Assembly (NCBI GenBank): GCA_027068915.1
Contig: JAMOLT010000054.1
Span: 1-63,237, forward strand
Length of the DNA stretch: 63,237 nt
Direction of reading: 5' to 3'
DNA from: Sedimenticola sp.
GTDB taxonomy: Bacteria; Pseudomonadota; Gammaproteobacteria; Chromatiales; Chromatiaceae
Made by a program: the position numbers and the translations under genes. Numbering within the stretch: the first letter of the stretch is position 1; every line of letters starts with the position of its first letter. Below are positions 8,569-17,467 of the stretch, in pieces. Under the pieces are notes generated by a model. That model had not been told where the DNA came from and ran no database searches. It saw only the letters and a list, made by a program, of their open reading frames with translations.

Positions 8569-9744
8569 TCATTCGTACCAACGCCCGCTTTCCCGGATCT
8601 TGTACAAAGTGCCGAGGGGATCCAGATATGCCGGAGTAACGGGCAAACTGCCGCCATCGCCCCAGCGTAGTGTTTGGGTGCGTTTATCAAACTGCAGCCC
8701 GGGAACAGGGTGCAGGATCAGAACATAGCCTCCTTTATTGCCGTATTCCGGCCTTGGATAGCTGTCCTGATTGAATACATTATGCGGCGCCAGCCACCAG
8801 GGGGTTTTTGCGCGAAAATAGTTGCTGTTCTTGTCCAGCACATAGATGAACTGGGGTTCGGCAGGCAGCACTTCTTTTTTCAGATGCTGGAAATAGCGGT
8901 AATAGTCTGCATCCAGCGCTGCTTCGTATTGTTCAGACGATGATTTTCCTGCGTAGATGTTGTGGGTCAGTTGAGTCTGTTGAAACAGGTTGAACAGCCA
9001 GCGGGCGTCCAGCAGCATCCATCCGAACAGCAGCACGGCAGCGATTTTCCTGATGTTGAGAGCTTGCTTATTCCGGTGCATCAGCAGACTGTAAAACAGC
9101 AGGGCCAGAAGCACCCAGGTGCCGACCACAACGGTTGCGGGCAGGCGGCTATGGGCGCCGCCATAGAGGAAATTAACGGAATGCTGGGACCACACTTCAA
9201 ATTCCAGCCAGTCGGAGAAAATGCTCAGATAGGTCTGTTCGAGGGTGTCCGGGGAAAAACTGAGCTCCCGCAGGATCCAGTGCTGGCCGTTTTTTTCTGA
9301 AAAGATGAATCCATATTCTGAGACAGGGCCACCCCATTGTTTGTGGTGCTTCAGATCGAGGTGATCCAGTATGTTTTCTTCCAGCGCCATGGTGTGTAAC
9401 CGGCCGGTTTTGGCGGAGCGCCAGAAGAACAGGGGCAAATCATCCATCAGTTTTGCCGGGGTCAGCTGAAACTGCAGATAGCGGAAGCGGCCGCTGTTTT
9501 CCAGCCCCTGGAGATTGCTAATGATGGCCTTGCCATTGGTGTACCGCTCGATGGTCAGCAGGCCAGGCTGCTGTTTCCCTCCGCCTTTTATAAAGCGAAA
9601 GGAGTCAACGGCAATGGGGGTGGTCTTTCCGGTTATTGCCTCTGTGGATGTTTGTAAATACAGGAATATCGTGGCCGTGCCGGCAAGCACCAGGGTAGCC
9701 AGAAGCAAGGAACTGAGCATCGGCAGACGCAAGACCCATTTCAT
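8569..9744 (-). CDS. Hypothetical membrane protein, partner of upstream GT-C-like gene
   Basis: A 391-residue protein I cannot assign to a named family. It has an N-terminal membrane helix (about residues 9-30), a soluble domain of about 180 residues, two more helices near 214-233 and 243-260, and a final extracytoplasmic domain rich in aromatic residues (KTPWWLAPHNV). I chose the ATG at 9744. It overlaps the upstream TGA in the ATGA arrangement, which suggests translational coupling and a shared job with the 470-residue membrane protein. The frame remains open further upstream inside that gene, but this is not a real extension. The two may form a membrane complex for glycan processing; that is inference. 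Confidence 0.65.
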   Translation of the reverse strand: MKWVLRLPMLSSLLLATLVLAGTATIFLYLQTSTEAITGKTTPIAVDSFRFIKGGGKQQPGLLTIERYTNGKAIISNLQGLENSGRFRYLQFQLTPAKLMDDLPLFFWRSAKTGRLHTMALEENILDHLDLKHHKQWGGPVSEYGFIFSEKNGQHWILRELSFSPDTLEQTYLSIFSDWLEFEVWSQHSVNFLYGGAHSRLPATVVVGTWVLLALLFYSLLMHRNKQALNIRKIAAVLLFGWMLLDARWLFNLFQQTQLTHNIYAGKSSSEQYEAALDADYYRYFQHLKKEVLPAEPQFIYVLDKNSNYFRAKTPWWLAPHNVFNQDSYPRPEYGNKGGYVLILHPVPGLQFDKRTQTLRWGDGGSLPVTPAYLDPLGTLYKIRESGRWYE

Positions 9745-11153
9745 CTTTTTTCGTCCGCCTGTGCGGTCGCTGGCTGGCGAAACAGGGCTTGCCAGTTGAG
9801 CTGCAATACAAAGATAAGCGCTGGCAGCACCTGCAACAGCAGGCGGCCAAATGCGGTGCTGTCCTTGACCCACTCGCCTTCTGCTGACAGAAAAAACACT
9901 GTGGTGATGACTGCCGTCAGCAACAATATGAAAGACATCATGGGGCATTTTGCACCCTGCTTCCCACGCAGGAGTACAAGCAGCAGCGAGGCGCAAAGAT
10001 AGAAATACAGAAGATTCCAGTTGCTGTTGGAAAAAAGGTTGGTGATGATGGCGGAAGAAACGTCCTGGGGGCGTAATGTGATCGTGCCCAGCCGGGAAAG
10101 ATAAAAGGTGCTGTCTGCATACCCTATTTGCCCCAGCCATGGTAGATCCACCAGGCTGTAGCCGCTGAGGATGGCAAGTGCCATGCTCGCAGTCATGGCC
10201 AACAAGAGTTTCCATGACAAGACTTGCACAGTGACAAACAGCAGCCCCATCATCAGCCAGAGGCTGCCTTCCCGTTTGACAAATATGCCCAGGCCGAGAA
10301 ACAGCAGCCCGATCAGTAGCTGTGTTCTGTCCCGTGACTGTGACCATTGCAGCAGGGCGATAAAGCCCAGGCCGGCAAAACCGCCCAGCCACAGATCGGC
10401 GTACCCGGGCAAGGCCAAATGGGTATCCAGCAAGGGTATGGAAATCAGCAGGTAAACGCCGGCGATGAGCAGCAGGGGTGGCCAGCCCAGGGATCTTCCC
10501 TGGCCGTACAGCGCCAGGACAAGTGCGACGCCGGCAAGCAGGCCGGGAAATATGGCCAGGGCGTCATTCCACTGCCCGTGCAGCATCACCGGCCACAACT
10601 GCATCAGGGAAACGATGGCAGGGTAGTTGTGGGCGGGAATGGTGTAGACGCCAGGGTTTGTGGTGTTCAGCCAGGCATCCGTGCTGACGAATGGCGACAA
10701 TTCCTGACTGAGGAACCAGATCTTTGCCCGGTAAGTCCAGGTGGTCCAGGCGTCCCACGGGAGCAGCGGGCGGCTGTATGCATCATAAGCGGCGGCCGCC
10801 AGATGAATGATAATCAGGGTGAGGAGCAACAGCGCCAGCCATCTGTCCCATCCCTTGATGTCCGTAGCTTTGCCGGAAATCGTGAGCTGTCCGTGGTGGT
10901 GTTTCCGCCAGCTCAAAAAGAAGCCCAGTACAGACAAGAGCAGGAGTAGGCCGCTGACCATGGTGGCGGATAGCTGTCCAAACATGGTGTAGAGGAGCCA
11001 GATGGCTGTCGAGCAGAGAAAGTATCCCAGGAAGAAGCCATAACCCAAAGCCCTGGGCAGATTGACCTGCAGCCGTTGTGCGGAAAAGGATTCCAGCCAA
11101 ACCAGCCATATCGTGCCGGTTATCCAGGGAAGCAGGTAGGCAAATATCAGCAC
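9741..11153 (-). CDS. Polytopic membrane protein, GT-C glycosyltransferase-like
   Basis: A 470-residue integral membrane protein with about eleven to twelve helices and few long loops. The segment PLLPWDAWTTWTYRAKIWF near residue 130 puts acidic and aromatic residues in a periplasmic loop. With HNYPAIVSL further on, this resembles the sugar-acceptor side of PMT/ArnT-like GT-C enzymes. The start is a GTG at 11153 preceded by GAGGAAAT at good spacing. Its stop overlaps the next gene's ATG. Function in transferring a lipid-linked sugar is plausible but not proven. Confidence 0.6.
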   Translation of the reverse strand: MLIFAYLLPWITGTIWLVWLESFSAQRLQVNLPRALGYGFFLGYFLCSTAIWLLYTMFGQLSATMVSGLLLLLSVLGFFLSWRKHHHGQLTISGKATDIKGWDRWLALLLLTLIIIHLAAAAYDAYSRPLLPWDAWTTWTYRAKIWFLSQELSPFVSTDAWLNTTNPGVYTIPAHNYPAIVSLMQLWPVMLHGQWNDALAIFPGLLAGVALVLALYGQGRSLGWPPLLLIAGVYLLISIPLLDTHLALPGYADLWLGGFAGLGFIALLQWSQSRDRTQLLIGLLFLGLGIFVKREGSLWLMMGLLFVTVQVLSWKLLLAMTASMALAILSGYSLVDLPWLGQIGYADSTFYLSRLGTITLRPQDVSSAIITNLFSNSNWNLLYFYLCASLLLVLLRGKQGAKCPMMSFILLLTAVITTVFFLSAEGEWVKDSTAFGRLLLQVLPALIFVLQLNWQALFRQPATAQADEKR

Positions 11154-11184
11154 GGGGCGCGATTTCCTCGAAGGGCGGTGATGG

Positions 11185-11547
11185 TCAGTCGGTTTTGCCG
11201 CCTTTAGAGAGCCTGTCTTCCAGGCGTTTCTCCAGTATCGCTACTCTTTGCACCAGGCGGGTAAGTTTCACTTCATTTCTGGAGCGTTCGATATCCATCA
11301 CCAGAATCTTGACTACCATGGCCACCAGGCCCAGCAACAGCGGGATTACCGGGGGATAGCTGATGCCCAGGGTACGGCCTATCCAGTCTGCGATTTGTGG
11401 AAAAACCCCCAGTATGGCCATCACCATTGCCACAGGAACCCACCATAGGGCATATCGGGTGTGCAGGTGATCCCGCCGAACCAGATAGAAAATCAGTCCC
11501 GCGGTCAGCAGGCCAATGGTGGCGGAAATCCAATTAACATGCGACAT
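11185..11547 (-). CDS. DUF2304 family small membrane protein
   Basis: A 120-residue protein with three membrane helices (about residues 6-23, 33-50 and 64-84) and a charged C-terminal helix that could be a short coiled coil (VKLTRLVQRVAILEKRLEDRL). The pattern RYALWWVPVAM near residue 32 is characteristic of DUF2304 proteins. These are commonly encoded next to dolichyl-phosphate-mannose-synthase-like transferases, as here with 11617-12294. It may help anchor that transferase in the membrane. Confidence 0.8.
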   Translation of the reverse strand: MSHVNWISATIGLLTAGLIFYLVRRDHLHTRYALWWVPVAMVMAILGVFPQIADWIGRTLGISYPPVIPLLLGLVAMVVKILVMDIERSRNEVKLTRLVQRVAILEKRLEDRLSKGGKTD

Positions 11548-11616
11548 GATTTGACCAGGGCTTCTTTGGCGATAATTGGCGCTATTTTAGCAAGTTGTGG
11601 GGGGATCTGTTGCGAG

Positions 11617-12294
11617 CTATTTCCGGCCACGCTTGCTGAACCCCAGGATGCTGGCCTGCACCATATAATAGGCGACCATCAGCCAGGAACTGTACACCCG
11701 GGAGCGCCCTGAAGTCCGTGAGCACATTTCGACCTGTATTTCCGTAATTGCCAGGGCGTTTCTCTTTAGATGGGCGAGTACGCCGATGTCCTGGTATTCC
11801 AGCAGCGTCGCATCCCTTCCGGCCAGCAGCTGTACGGCGGCGGTATTGTAAGCACGGAATCCTGAGGTGATATCTTCCATGCCCAGGCCGGAAATCCATT
11901 TCAGGAACACCCAGGCGATTTTGCGCATTTTGGAGCCGCGGCTGGTGCATGCCCCGATGCTGACATCGCTAAGGCCATTGTATACAGGTGCAAACAGCCG
12001 GGTGAGATCCCTGGCTTCGTGCTGGCCGTCGGCGTCCATGGTGATGACAAACCGGTATCCCTGTTGCAATGCAAAGCGCATGCCCGCCTGCAAGGCGCCC
12101 CAGGCACCCAACTGCACGGCCAGCGTCAGCACCATAGCGCCGGCTTCTCTGGCAATGATGGCCGTATTGTCTGTGCTGGCATCGTCGATAACCACCACCC
12201 GGCACCCGGTACGATGAATGACCTCCCTGATTACTGCCGAGACAGACCCCGCCTCATTGTGTGCGGGAATGAGTATGAGTACGGAGTGGAACAT
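11617..12294 (-). CDS. Glycosyltransferase family 2 (DPM1-like, no membrane domain)
   Basis: A 225-residue GT-A fold transferase. It starts with VLILIPAHNEAGSV, has VVVIDDASTDNT for nucleotide binding and the DxD in FVITMDADGQHEA. It lacks the C-terminal helices of GtrB-like proteins, so the adjacent DUF2304 protein may provide the membrane anchor. Its first 41 bases overlap the end of the upstream family 4 glycosyltransferase gene, so the two are co-translated. Donor sugar unknown. Confidence 0.85.
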   Translation of the reverse strand: MFHSVLILIPAHNEAGSVSAVIREVIHRTGCRVVVIDDASTDNTAIIAREAGAMVLTLAVQLGAWGALQAGMRFALQQGYRFVITMDADGQHEARDLTRLFAPVYNGLSDVSIGACTSRGSKMRKIAWVFLKWISGLGMEDITSGFRAYNTAAVQLLAGRDATLLEYQDIGVLAHLKRNALAITEIQVEMCSRTSGRSRVYSSWLMVAYYMVQASILGFSKRGRK

Positions 12295-13447
12295 GATTTC
12301 CTGTCACGGTGGTGGGTGCAATATCTTTATATAATTCAAAGATTTGCTTTTCAACTGTCTCGATTCTGAACATTGTATCAAAGCGTTTCCTGGCGCGCTT
12401 TCCCATTTCCGCACATTCCGCTTCGTGCGTTGCCAGATATTGCAGGGCAGCTGCCAGTTTTTCTACATTGCCGGTCGGCACCGTTATGCCGGTTTTTCCT
12501 TCCTCGACCACCCAGCTCATGCCGGAGCCAGGCACATCAGTCACCACCGCCGGTTTGCCGGCCCGGGCGGCTTCAAGCAGCACCATGCCGAAAGCTTCGG
12601 TGCGTTCGATGGAGGGAAGGCACAGGCAGTGGCAGCCTTGCAGCAGATGGGAGAGTGCGTCACCTGATTGTTTTCCCAGGAGTTTTATTTTTTGCTCCAA
12701 ACCTTTAGAGCGAATCAATCGTTGCAATTCTTCGTATTTTTCACCATCGCCGACAAGATTGACCTGAATGGCATCGACCTTTCCGGCTGCACGAATCAGA
12801 TATTCAAAACCTTTATAGTAGGTAAGCCGCCCGATAGCCAGTACCCGCAGAGCATCCGCATTCCAGGTGTTTTTCTCCCCGCTGGATGGAATGTTCGGTT
12901 GATCTTTCATGCCAAGGGGGATGACCCGGCACTTGTCCTGCCATGGAGCCAGGGGTTGGCTACTTTTCAAATAGGGAGGAGAGGTAACAATAATCCGCCG
13001 GGCGCATTTCAGCAGAGATTGTTCCATGGGGCGATAAAACCGGTATGCCAGTTTTACCCGCCAGTTAAGCGCTGATGACACCACGTCTGCATGCCAGTGT
13101 ACGACCCAGGGAATGCCGTGGGCTGCCGCCACCGTCATCACCCAGAACGCTGATGGATTGGGCATATGCAGGTGAACGATATCCGGCTGGAATTGAGATA
13201 TCTGCTGTTTTAGCCGGGAACGAAAAGCTGGACTTACGGGCGTAAAGAACAGGGTGCCGAAGCTGCCAACCCGGATAATTTCCTTATCGTCGCCCTGATC
13301 TGTGGTTGTGGTACGGCCTTGATGATTGTGCACCAGTACCCGCACATCCAGCCCGGACTCCACCTGTGCCCGCGCCAGCTCATGCAGAAAGGTCTCCATG
13401 CCTCCGTGAAAAGGGGGATAGTATTTGCCGACGTGAAGGATTTTCAT
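12254..13447 (-). CDS. Glycosyltransferase family 4
   Basis: A 397-residue GT-B fold enzyme. The N-terminal domain begins KILHVGKYYPPFHGGMETF, the usual glycine-rich acceptor-side loop. The C-terminal donor domain has LAIGRLTYYKGFEYLI and the EX7E motif in ERTEAFGMVLLEAARAGKPAV. It probably adds a hexose (for example mannose) to a growing glycan. It is the first gene of the leftward unit 6988-13447 and is divergent from the ABC exporter genes. Confidence 0.9.
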   Translation of the reverse strand: MKILHVGKYYPPFHGGMETFLHELARAQVESGLDVRVLVHNHQGRTTTTDQGDDKEIIRVGSFGTLFFTPVSPAFRSRLKQQISQFQPDIVHLHMPNPSAFWVMTVAAAHGIPWVVHWHADVVSSALNWRVKLAYRFYRPMEQSLLKCARRIIVTSPPYLKSSQPLAPWQDKCRVIPLGMKDQPNIPSSGEKNTWNADALRVLAIGRLTYYKGFEYLIRAAGKVDAIQVNLVGDGEKYEELQRLIRSKGLEQKIKLLGKQSGDALSHLLQGCHCLCLPSIERTEAFGMVLLEAARAGKPAVVTDVPGSGMSWVVEEGKTGITVPTGNVEKLAAALQYLATHEAECAEMGKRARKRFDTMFRIETVEKQIFELYKDIAPTTVTGNHVPLRTHTHSRTQ

Positions 13448-13565
13448 GGGCTGGAATCATAGCATCCCCCCCGGAAATGTTTGGGTAAACCCTACTCCGG
13501 AGAAGATTTTCAAATGCCAAAGTGCTACTATCCCTGCCCGTGTCAGGAAGGCCCTATTTTCTCGA

Positions 13566-14330
13566 ATGAACAAATTTTGGCAGCTGTTGTTTTTCAAGGT
13601 CAAGTGCCGACTTAAATCAGAAGCCAGTACCAGCTATCTGAACTATGGATGGTGGGTGGTGGAGCCAATATTGCATATGGCCACCTTTTACTTGGTGTTT
13701 TCCATACTGATGAACCAAGGTACGGAGAACTTTGTGGTTTTCCTGCTTTGTGGCCTGATTCCCTGGCTGTGGTTCAATAAGAGCATCAGTAATTCAACCG
13801 GATCCATCCGCTCTGGGCGGGCCATCATGATGCAAACTCGTGTGCCTGTTGTGCTTTTTCCGGCGGAAGTGGTTGCCCAGGATTTTGTCAAACAGTTGCT
13901 GGTTTTTTCGCTATTGATCGTTTTTTTGCTGATTTACGGCATGAAGCCCAGTATTCATTGGTTGGCGGTTATTCCGCTGGTGCTGGTACAACTGACCTTT
14001 GTGTTGGCAGCCTCCTTTTTTGTAGCTATGTTGGTGCCTTTTCTGCCAGATTTCAGGTATCTCGTCCAAACTGGTTTGCTGCTGATGATGTTTGGTTCCG
14101 GTATTTTTTACTCTTATGATTTGATTCTGCCAGAACATAGGGGAATATTTTTTCTCAACCCAATGGCCAGCCTGATAAAGAACTACCGAGAGGTATTCAT
14201 GTATCAGCACTGGCCCGACTGGGTGGTGCTGGGAAACATATTTATTTTTTCACTTATTGCACTAGGCATGTGTGTGCTGTTTTTGCATAAGCGGAGAACT
14301 ACCTATGCCCGCCTTGTGCTTGAAACCTGA
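13566..14330 (+). CDS. wzm: Polysaccharide ABC transporter permease (Wzm-type)
   Basis: A 254-residue ABC-2 type inner-membrane permease with about six helices. The aromatic-rich N-terminus with SYLNYGWWVVEPILHM and the segment GLIPWLWFNKSISNST are typical of O-antigen, teichoic-acid and capsule exporters. I chose the ATG at 13566 (MNKFWQLLFFKVK); an earlier in-frame ATG at 13446 would overlap the divergent gene's start codon and add 40 residues unlike the family. The ATP-binding partner follows 5 bases downstream. It would export a finished, lipid-linked glycan across the inner membrane. Confidence 0.88.
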   Translation: MNKFWQLLFFKVKCRLKSEASTSYLNYGWWVVEPILHMATFYLVFSILMNQGTENFVVFLLCGLIPWLWFNKSISNSTGSIRSGRAIMMQTRVPVVLFPAEVVAQDFVKQLLVFSLLIVFLLIYGMKPSIHWLAVIPLVLVQLTFVLAASFFVAMLVPFLPDFRYLVQTGLLLMMFGSGIFYSYDLILPEHRGIFFLNPMASLIKNYREVFMYQHWPDWVVLGNIFIFSLIALGMCVLFLHKRRTTYARLVLET

Positions 14331-14335
14331 TTTAT

Positions 14336-15028
14336 ATGACGGTCGCGATATCTGCCCAAAATTTGTGTATTAGCTACAGGAAGAGGCTGTCCTTGCGCCG
14401 CACCGAGCCGCATGTCGTGCTTTCTGGGGTAAGTTTTGATCTGGAAAAAGGGGAGACCCTGGGCATAATCGGTAGAAATGGCGCAGGAAAAAGCACGTTG
14501 TTGAGGGTGTTGGCAGATATCCTTAGGCCAAATAGCGGCAAAGTAGTGAGGCATGTGCAGACAGTTTCGTTATTGTCACTGAATTTAGGACTAGATCCCA
14601 ATCTGAGCGGTGTGGACAATGCCATCTTGAGTGCATTGCTACTGGGGATGCCGCTCAGGGAGGCAGAAAGGGTGTTGCCGGAAATAGTCCAATTTTCCGA
14701 GTTGGGTGAGGCCATTTATGAGCCTGTGAGAACCTACTCATCGGGTATGAATGCCCGCTTGGGCTTTTCTTCTGGTATTTTTCTGCAGCCGGATGTTCTG
14801 TTGATCGATGAAATTCTTGGCGTTGGCGATGTGGAATTCCAAAAAAAATCTTTCGCCGCTTTACAAGAAAAAATCGTATCAAATCAAACGGTTGCTTTGG
14901 TTTCTCACAATGCCAACCAAATTAGGGCATTGTGTGATCGTGTTGTGTGGATTGAAAATGGTGAGGCGATAGCTGTCGGGGATACCAAAGAGGTGCTTTC
15001 ACAATATGAAGATAATATTCTCAAGTGA
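14336..15028 (+). CDS. wzt: Polysaccharide ABC transporter ATP-binding protein (Wzt-type, short form)
   Basis: A 230-residue ATPase partner of the Wzm-type permease. The Walker A motif GRNGAGKST is at 46-54, the signature YSSGM at 134-138 and Walker B VLLIDE at 154-159; the switch histidine lies in ALVSHN. This YSSGM(N/K)ARL signature is typical of the Wzt/KpsT/TagH branch. The protein ends soon after the nucleotide-binding domain. It therefore lacks the C-terminal carbohydrate-binding domain that lets the long Wzt form recognise a capped O-antigen chain. Confidence 0.9.
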   Translation: MTVAISAQNLCISYRKRLSLRRTEPHVVLSGVSFDLEKGETLGIIGRNGAGKSTLLRVLADILRPNSGKVVRHVQTVSLLSLNLGLDPNLSGVDNAILSALLLGMPLREAERVLPEIVQFSELGEAIYEPVRTYSSGMNARLGFSSGIFLQPDVLLIDEILGVGDVEFQKKSFAALQEKIVSNQTVALVSHNANQIRALCDRVVWIENGEAIAVGDTKEVLSQYEDNILK

Positions 15029-15344
15029 GTTTAACTATTTGTTTATGAAGGATATTATTTCTTCATCCGTCTGAATTGAGACATTTCCCACAAAAACTTG
15101 ATCTTCCTGGAAGAATCGACTACTTTTAGTTTGTAAGCCGTTTGAGAGTGTGAGATTATTATCATTAAGCCCCGTGTTTGATCGGTAAGTTTTTTGAACT
15201 TATAGTCCGAAGGGGGTCAAAGAAAAAGAGCATTTTTCTCGCTTTGCTGGATAGCTAGTCTATACTTGCAGGGCAAGTGTAAATTTTAGTGGATGAAGTA
15301 CTGTCGGTGCAGGCCAATCCACCTTTTCAATATGGAGATAAATC
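15029..15344. other. AT-rich gap with promoter-like hexamer and a possible gene remnant
   Basis: This 316-base gap separates wzt from the small secreted protein. A TATACT hexamer at 15261-15266 could be a -10 element for the downstream gene, although no strong -35 is visible. On the minus strand a frame of about 48 codons ending in TAG at 15035-15037 reads like the C-terminal end of a protein (ending EEIISFINK). It has no start codon and is closed by a stop near 15187, so it may be a decayed fragment. Confidence 0.35.
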
Positions 15345-15689
15345 ATGAAAAAACTGAATTTGGTGTTGGGTATGATGCTGGCAGGCGCAACAGGTATGGT
15401 TGCTGCAGATAGCTTGTATGTTGATGCTAGTGGCAATGTAGGGGTCGGAACAAATGTTCCAGATAAGGCTCTTCATGTGGTTAATGATACTAGTCCTACG
15501 TTGCTGAAATTGGAGCACAAAACAGTAGAAAAAATTCGGTTTTCTATGAGGAATCCGAGCGGAGCATGGACATTTGACATGACAGCTGATGCGCGCTCAT
15601 TTCTAATTTCCAAGGTTGGCTCTGGGCCAATGCTGGAAGTTACGGATACAGGTGTGCTGAAGATTGCTGGGGCTCAAGTATATCCCTAA
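15345..15689 (+). CDS. Small secreted protein with tail-fibre-like motif
   Basis: A 114-residue protein with an obvious signal peptide (1-21, ending MVAA) and a GGAGA ribosome site. The mature part begins SLYVDASGNVGVGTNVPDKA, the glycine-asparagine pattern that precedes chaperone-tipped regions in phage tail fibres and many trimeric surface proteins. The rest reads as short alternating beta strands. There is no intramolecular chaperone (S74) domain. It is flanked by a promoter-like hexamer and a strong terminator, so it is probably its own transcription unit. A role as a small surface or matrix protein is a guess. Confidence 0.6.
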   Translation: MKKLNLVLGMMLAGATGMVAADSLYVDASGNVGVGTNVPDKALHVVNDTSPTLLKLEHKTVEKIRFSMRNPSGAWTFDMTADARSFLISKVGSGPMLEVTDTGVLKIAGAQVYP

Positions 15690-15720
15690 GCTGTTGTAAT
15701 TGTATCCTTCTCAGCTAGTA

Positions 15721-15757
15721 TGCCCCGCATTGTGTCGACAATTGCGGGGCTTTTTTG
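15721..15757 (+). terminator. Intrinsic terminator after the small secreted protein gene
   Basis: GCCCCGCA (15722-15729) pairs with TGCGGGGC (15743-15750), and the stem extends with TTGT/ACAA. A run of six T follows directly. It lies 33 bases after the stop at 15689 and separates that gene from the sulfotransferase genes. Confidence 0.88.
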
Positions 15758-15811
15758 TGCGCTCCTCTTTATGAACTGTTCAATATGGGTACATGTTGTG
15801 ACGAGTAAGGC

Positions 15812-16612
15812 ATGAAGCCCAGGTGTATTTTTTGTTACCACAAAAGTGGCACAATTCTCCTGAAGAGTGTATTTGAAGAGTTTTGCAATAAAAACAATTT
15901 GGTTTTTCAGGTGCGGATGGGGAAGCAGTATGAGATACCTAAGGGAGTAGATTTTATACTATTTGGACATTCTCCCATTGAGATACAAAAGCAGCCCGTG
16001 GAATTTTTTGGTGTTCATGTGATGCGTGATCCTAGGGATATAGTTATTTCCGGTTATCTTTATCATATACGTACTACGGAATTGTGGTGCATTCATAAGG
16101 ACTTTGATGTGTCGCCTCCCATTGATTATCCAAATGTGCCTTTTTCACAGCGACATCGTGCAGAGGAGTGGAAGAAAAATTATATCGCTTCTTTGGGCGG
16201 TTGTTCTTATCAGGAAAAACTCAGATCCCTATCCCAAGAAGATGGCATTGCCTTCGAAATGCAGCACTATGGTAAGTGGACCATAGAAAGCATGATGGAA
16301 TGGGATTTCCGCAAAAATAATATGTTGGAAATTGGTTTTGAGGAAATCATGATGGACTATGAATCCACTTTTAGGCGCATATTCCTCCATTTGGGATTGA
16401 CGAAAAAGCAACTGGATGGGGCAATGCGGATTGCGCGAAAACATAACATAAATTGCAAAACGGAAGAAGAGGTTCAGAGTATGGTTCACGTTTACTCTAG
16501 GCAAACCTCAAAATGGCGTAAGTACTTTTCTCCAATGCATAAGGATTTGTTCTTAGATATGTTTGGTGATTGCTTAATAACATTGGGTTATGAGAGTACC
16601 AATGAATGGTGA
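15812..16612 (+). CDS. Sulfotransferase family protein
   Basis: A 266-residue PAPS-dependent sulfotransferase-like protein. The 5'-phosphosulfate-binding loop is CYHKSGTILLKSV (residues 8-20). The 3'-phosphate site is VMRDPRDIVISGYLYH, with R72 and S80 as the expected contacts. Such enzymes move sulfate from PAPS to a hydroxyl of a sugar. It has only weak resemblance to the other three sulfotransferases of the window outside these motifs, so it probably acts on a different position. It precedes a second sulfotransferase by 36 bases. Codon use is AT-richer than in the flanking operons. Confidence 0.85.
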   Translation: MKPRCIFCYHKSGTILLKSVFEEFCNKNNLVFQVRMGKQYEIPKGVDFILFGHSPIEIQKQPVEFFGVHVMRDPRDIVISGYLYHIRTTELWCIHKDFDVSPPIDYPNVPFSQRHRAEEWKKNYIASLGGCSYQEKLRSLSQEDGIAFEMQHYGKWTIESMMEWDFRKNNMLEIGFEEIMMDYESTFRRIFLHLGLTKKQLDGAMRIARKHNINCKTEEEVQSMVHVYSRQTSKWRKYFSPMHKDLFLDMFGDCLITLGYESTNEW

Positions 16613-16648
16613 GGGGTTGCTGGCTACTGCTAGGCAGGCAATTTAGGT

Positions 16649-17467
16649 ATGAAGCTTACAAGGGTACATAAAATCAGATGTGCAGAAGATGAGTATTTCT
16701 TGCAAGAGGTTCCATCCCCTGCAAATATCCAAAGTTTTTTTGCTTTTTCCCTGCCGAAGGCGGGAAGCACACTTCTCAATTCCATGTTACAGGATTGCTG
16801 TGTTGAAGCTGCAATCCCGGTGATTTCTCCTTACAGCACCGCGTTTACCAATGGCATAGTTACCAATTCTATTGGTAATGATTTGGATGATATTCTTTAC
16901 CCTAGAGGCTATGCCTATCTGGGATTTCGCCACTTCCTTCCTTATCAATCTAATTTCGATTTTTCCGCGGTACCGATCCTTTTGTTGGTTAGAGATCCGA
17001 GAGACATGTTAACTTCACTCTATTTTTCTGTCAGATATAGTCATGTGTTGCCAGAAAAGAAAGGGTCTGCATATCACAAATTGAAAGGTGAGCGTGATCG
17101 GATTGCAAGCGTTGGGATAGATAGTTTTGTATTAAGTGTCGCGGATAAATATGTCGGGATATATGCGGGTTATATCGAGAAACTACTCCAGTACAAAAAA
17201 GTCCATGTATTTCGGTATGAGGATGTTATTTTTGACAAATATAACTGGCTATACACTATGTTGTGTTTGGTTGATATTGGGCTGCCTGAGAGGGAAGCAA
17301 TAAGGATAGCAACTAAGCATGATATTCGTCCAGAAGTAGAAAATGTCGGATCGCATGTTCGACAGGTTACGCCAGGAAACTACAAAAAGCATCTTTCTGA
17401 CGCGTGCGTAGCCCACTTAAATACCAAGTTTTCCAATGCATTGAATGTATTTGGCTATTCTTTCTGA
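16649..17467 (+). CDS. Sulfotransferase (paralogue of the gene at 22252-23082)
   Basis: A 272-residue sulfotransferase. The PAPS loop is FSLPKAGSTLLN (residues 33-44) and the 3'-phosphate motif LLVRDPRDMLTSLYFS (112-127). It shares GYAYLGFRH, RDPRDMLTSLYFS and HVRQVTPGNYKKHL with the product of 22252-23082, so the two are clear paralogues on opposite strands 5 kb apart. It overlaps the convergent hypothetical gene by 13 bases at its 3' end. It probably sulfates a sugar of the locus glycan; the position is unknown. Confidence 0.87.
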   Translation: MKLTRVHKIRCAEDEYFLQEVPSPANIQSFFAFSLPKAGSTLLNSMLQDCCVEAAIPVISPYSTAFTNGIVTNSIGNDLDDILYPRGYAYLGFRHFLPYQSNFDFSAVPILLLVRDPRDMLTSLYFSVRYSHVLPEKKGSAYHKLKGERDRIASVGIDSFVLSVADKYVGIYAGYIEKLLQYKKVHVFRYEDVIFDKYNWLYTMLCLVDIGLPEREAIRIATKHDIRPEVENVGSHVRQVTPGNYKKHLSDACVAHLNTKFSNALNVFGYSF

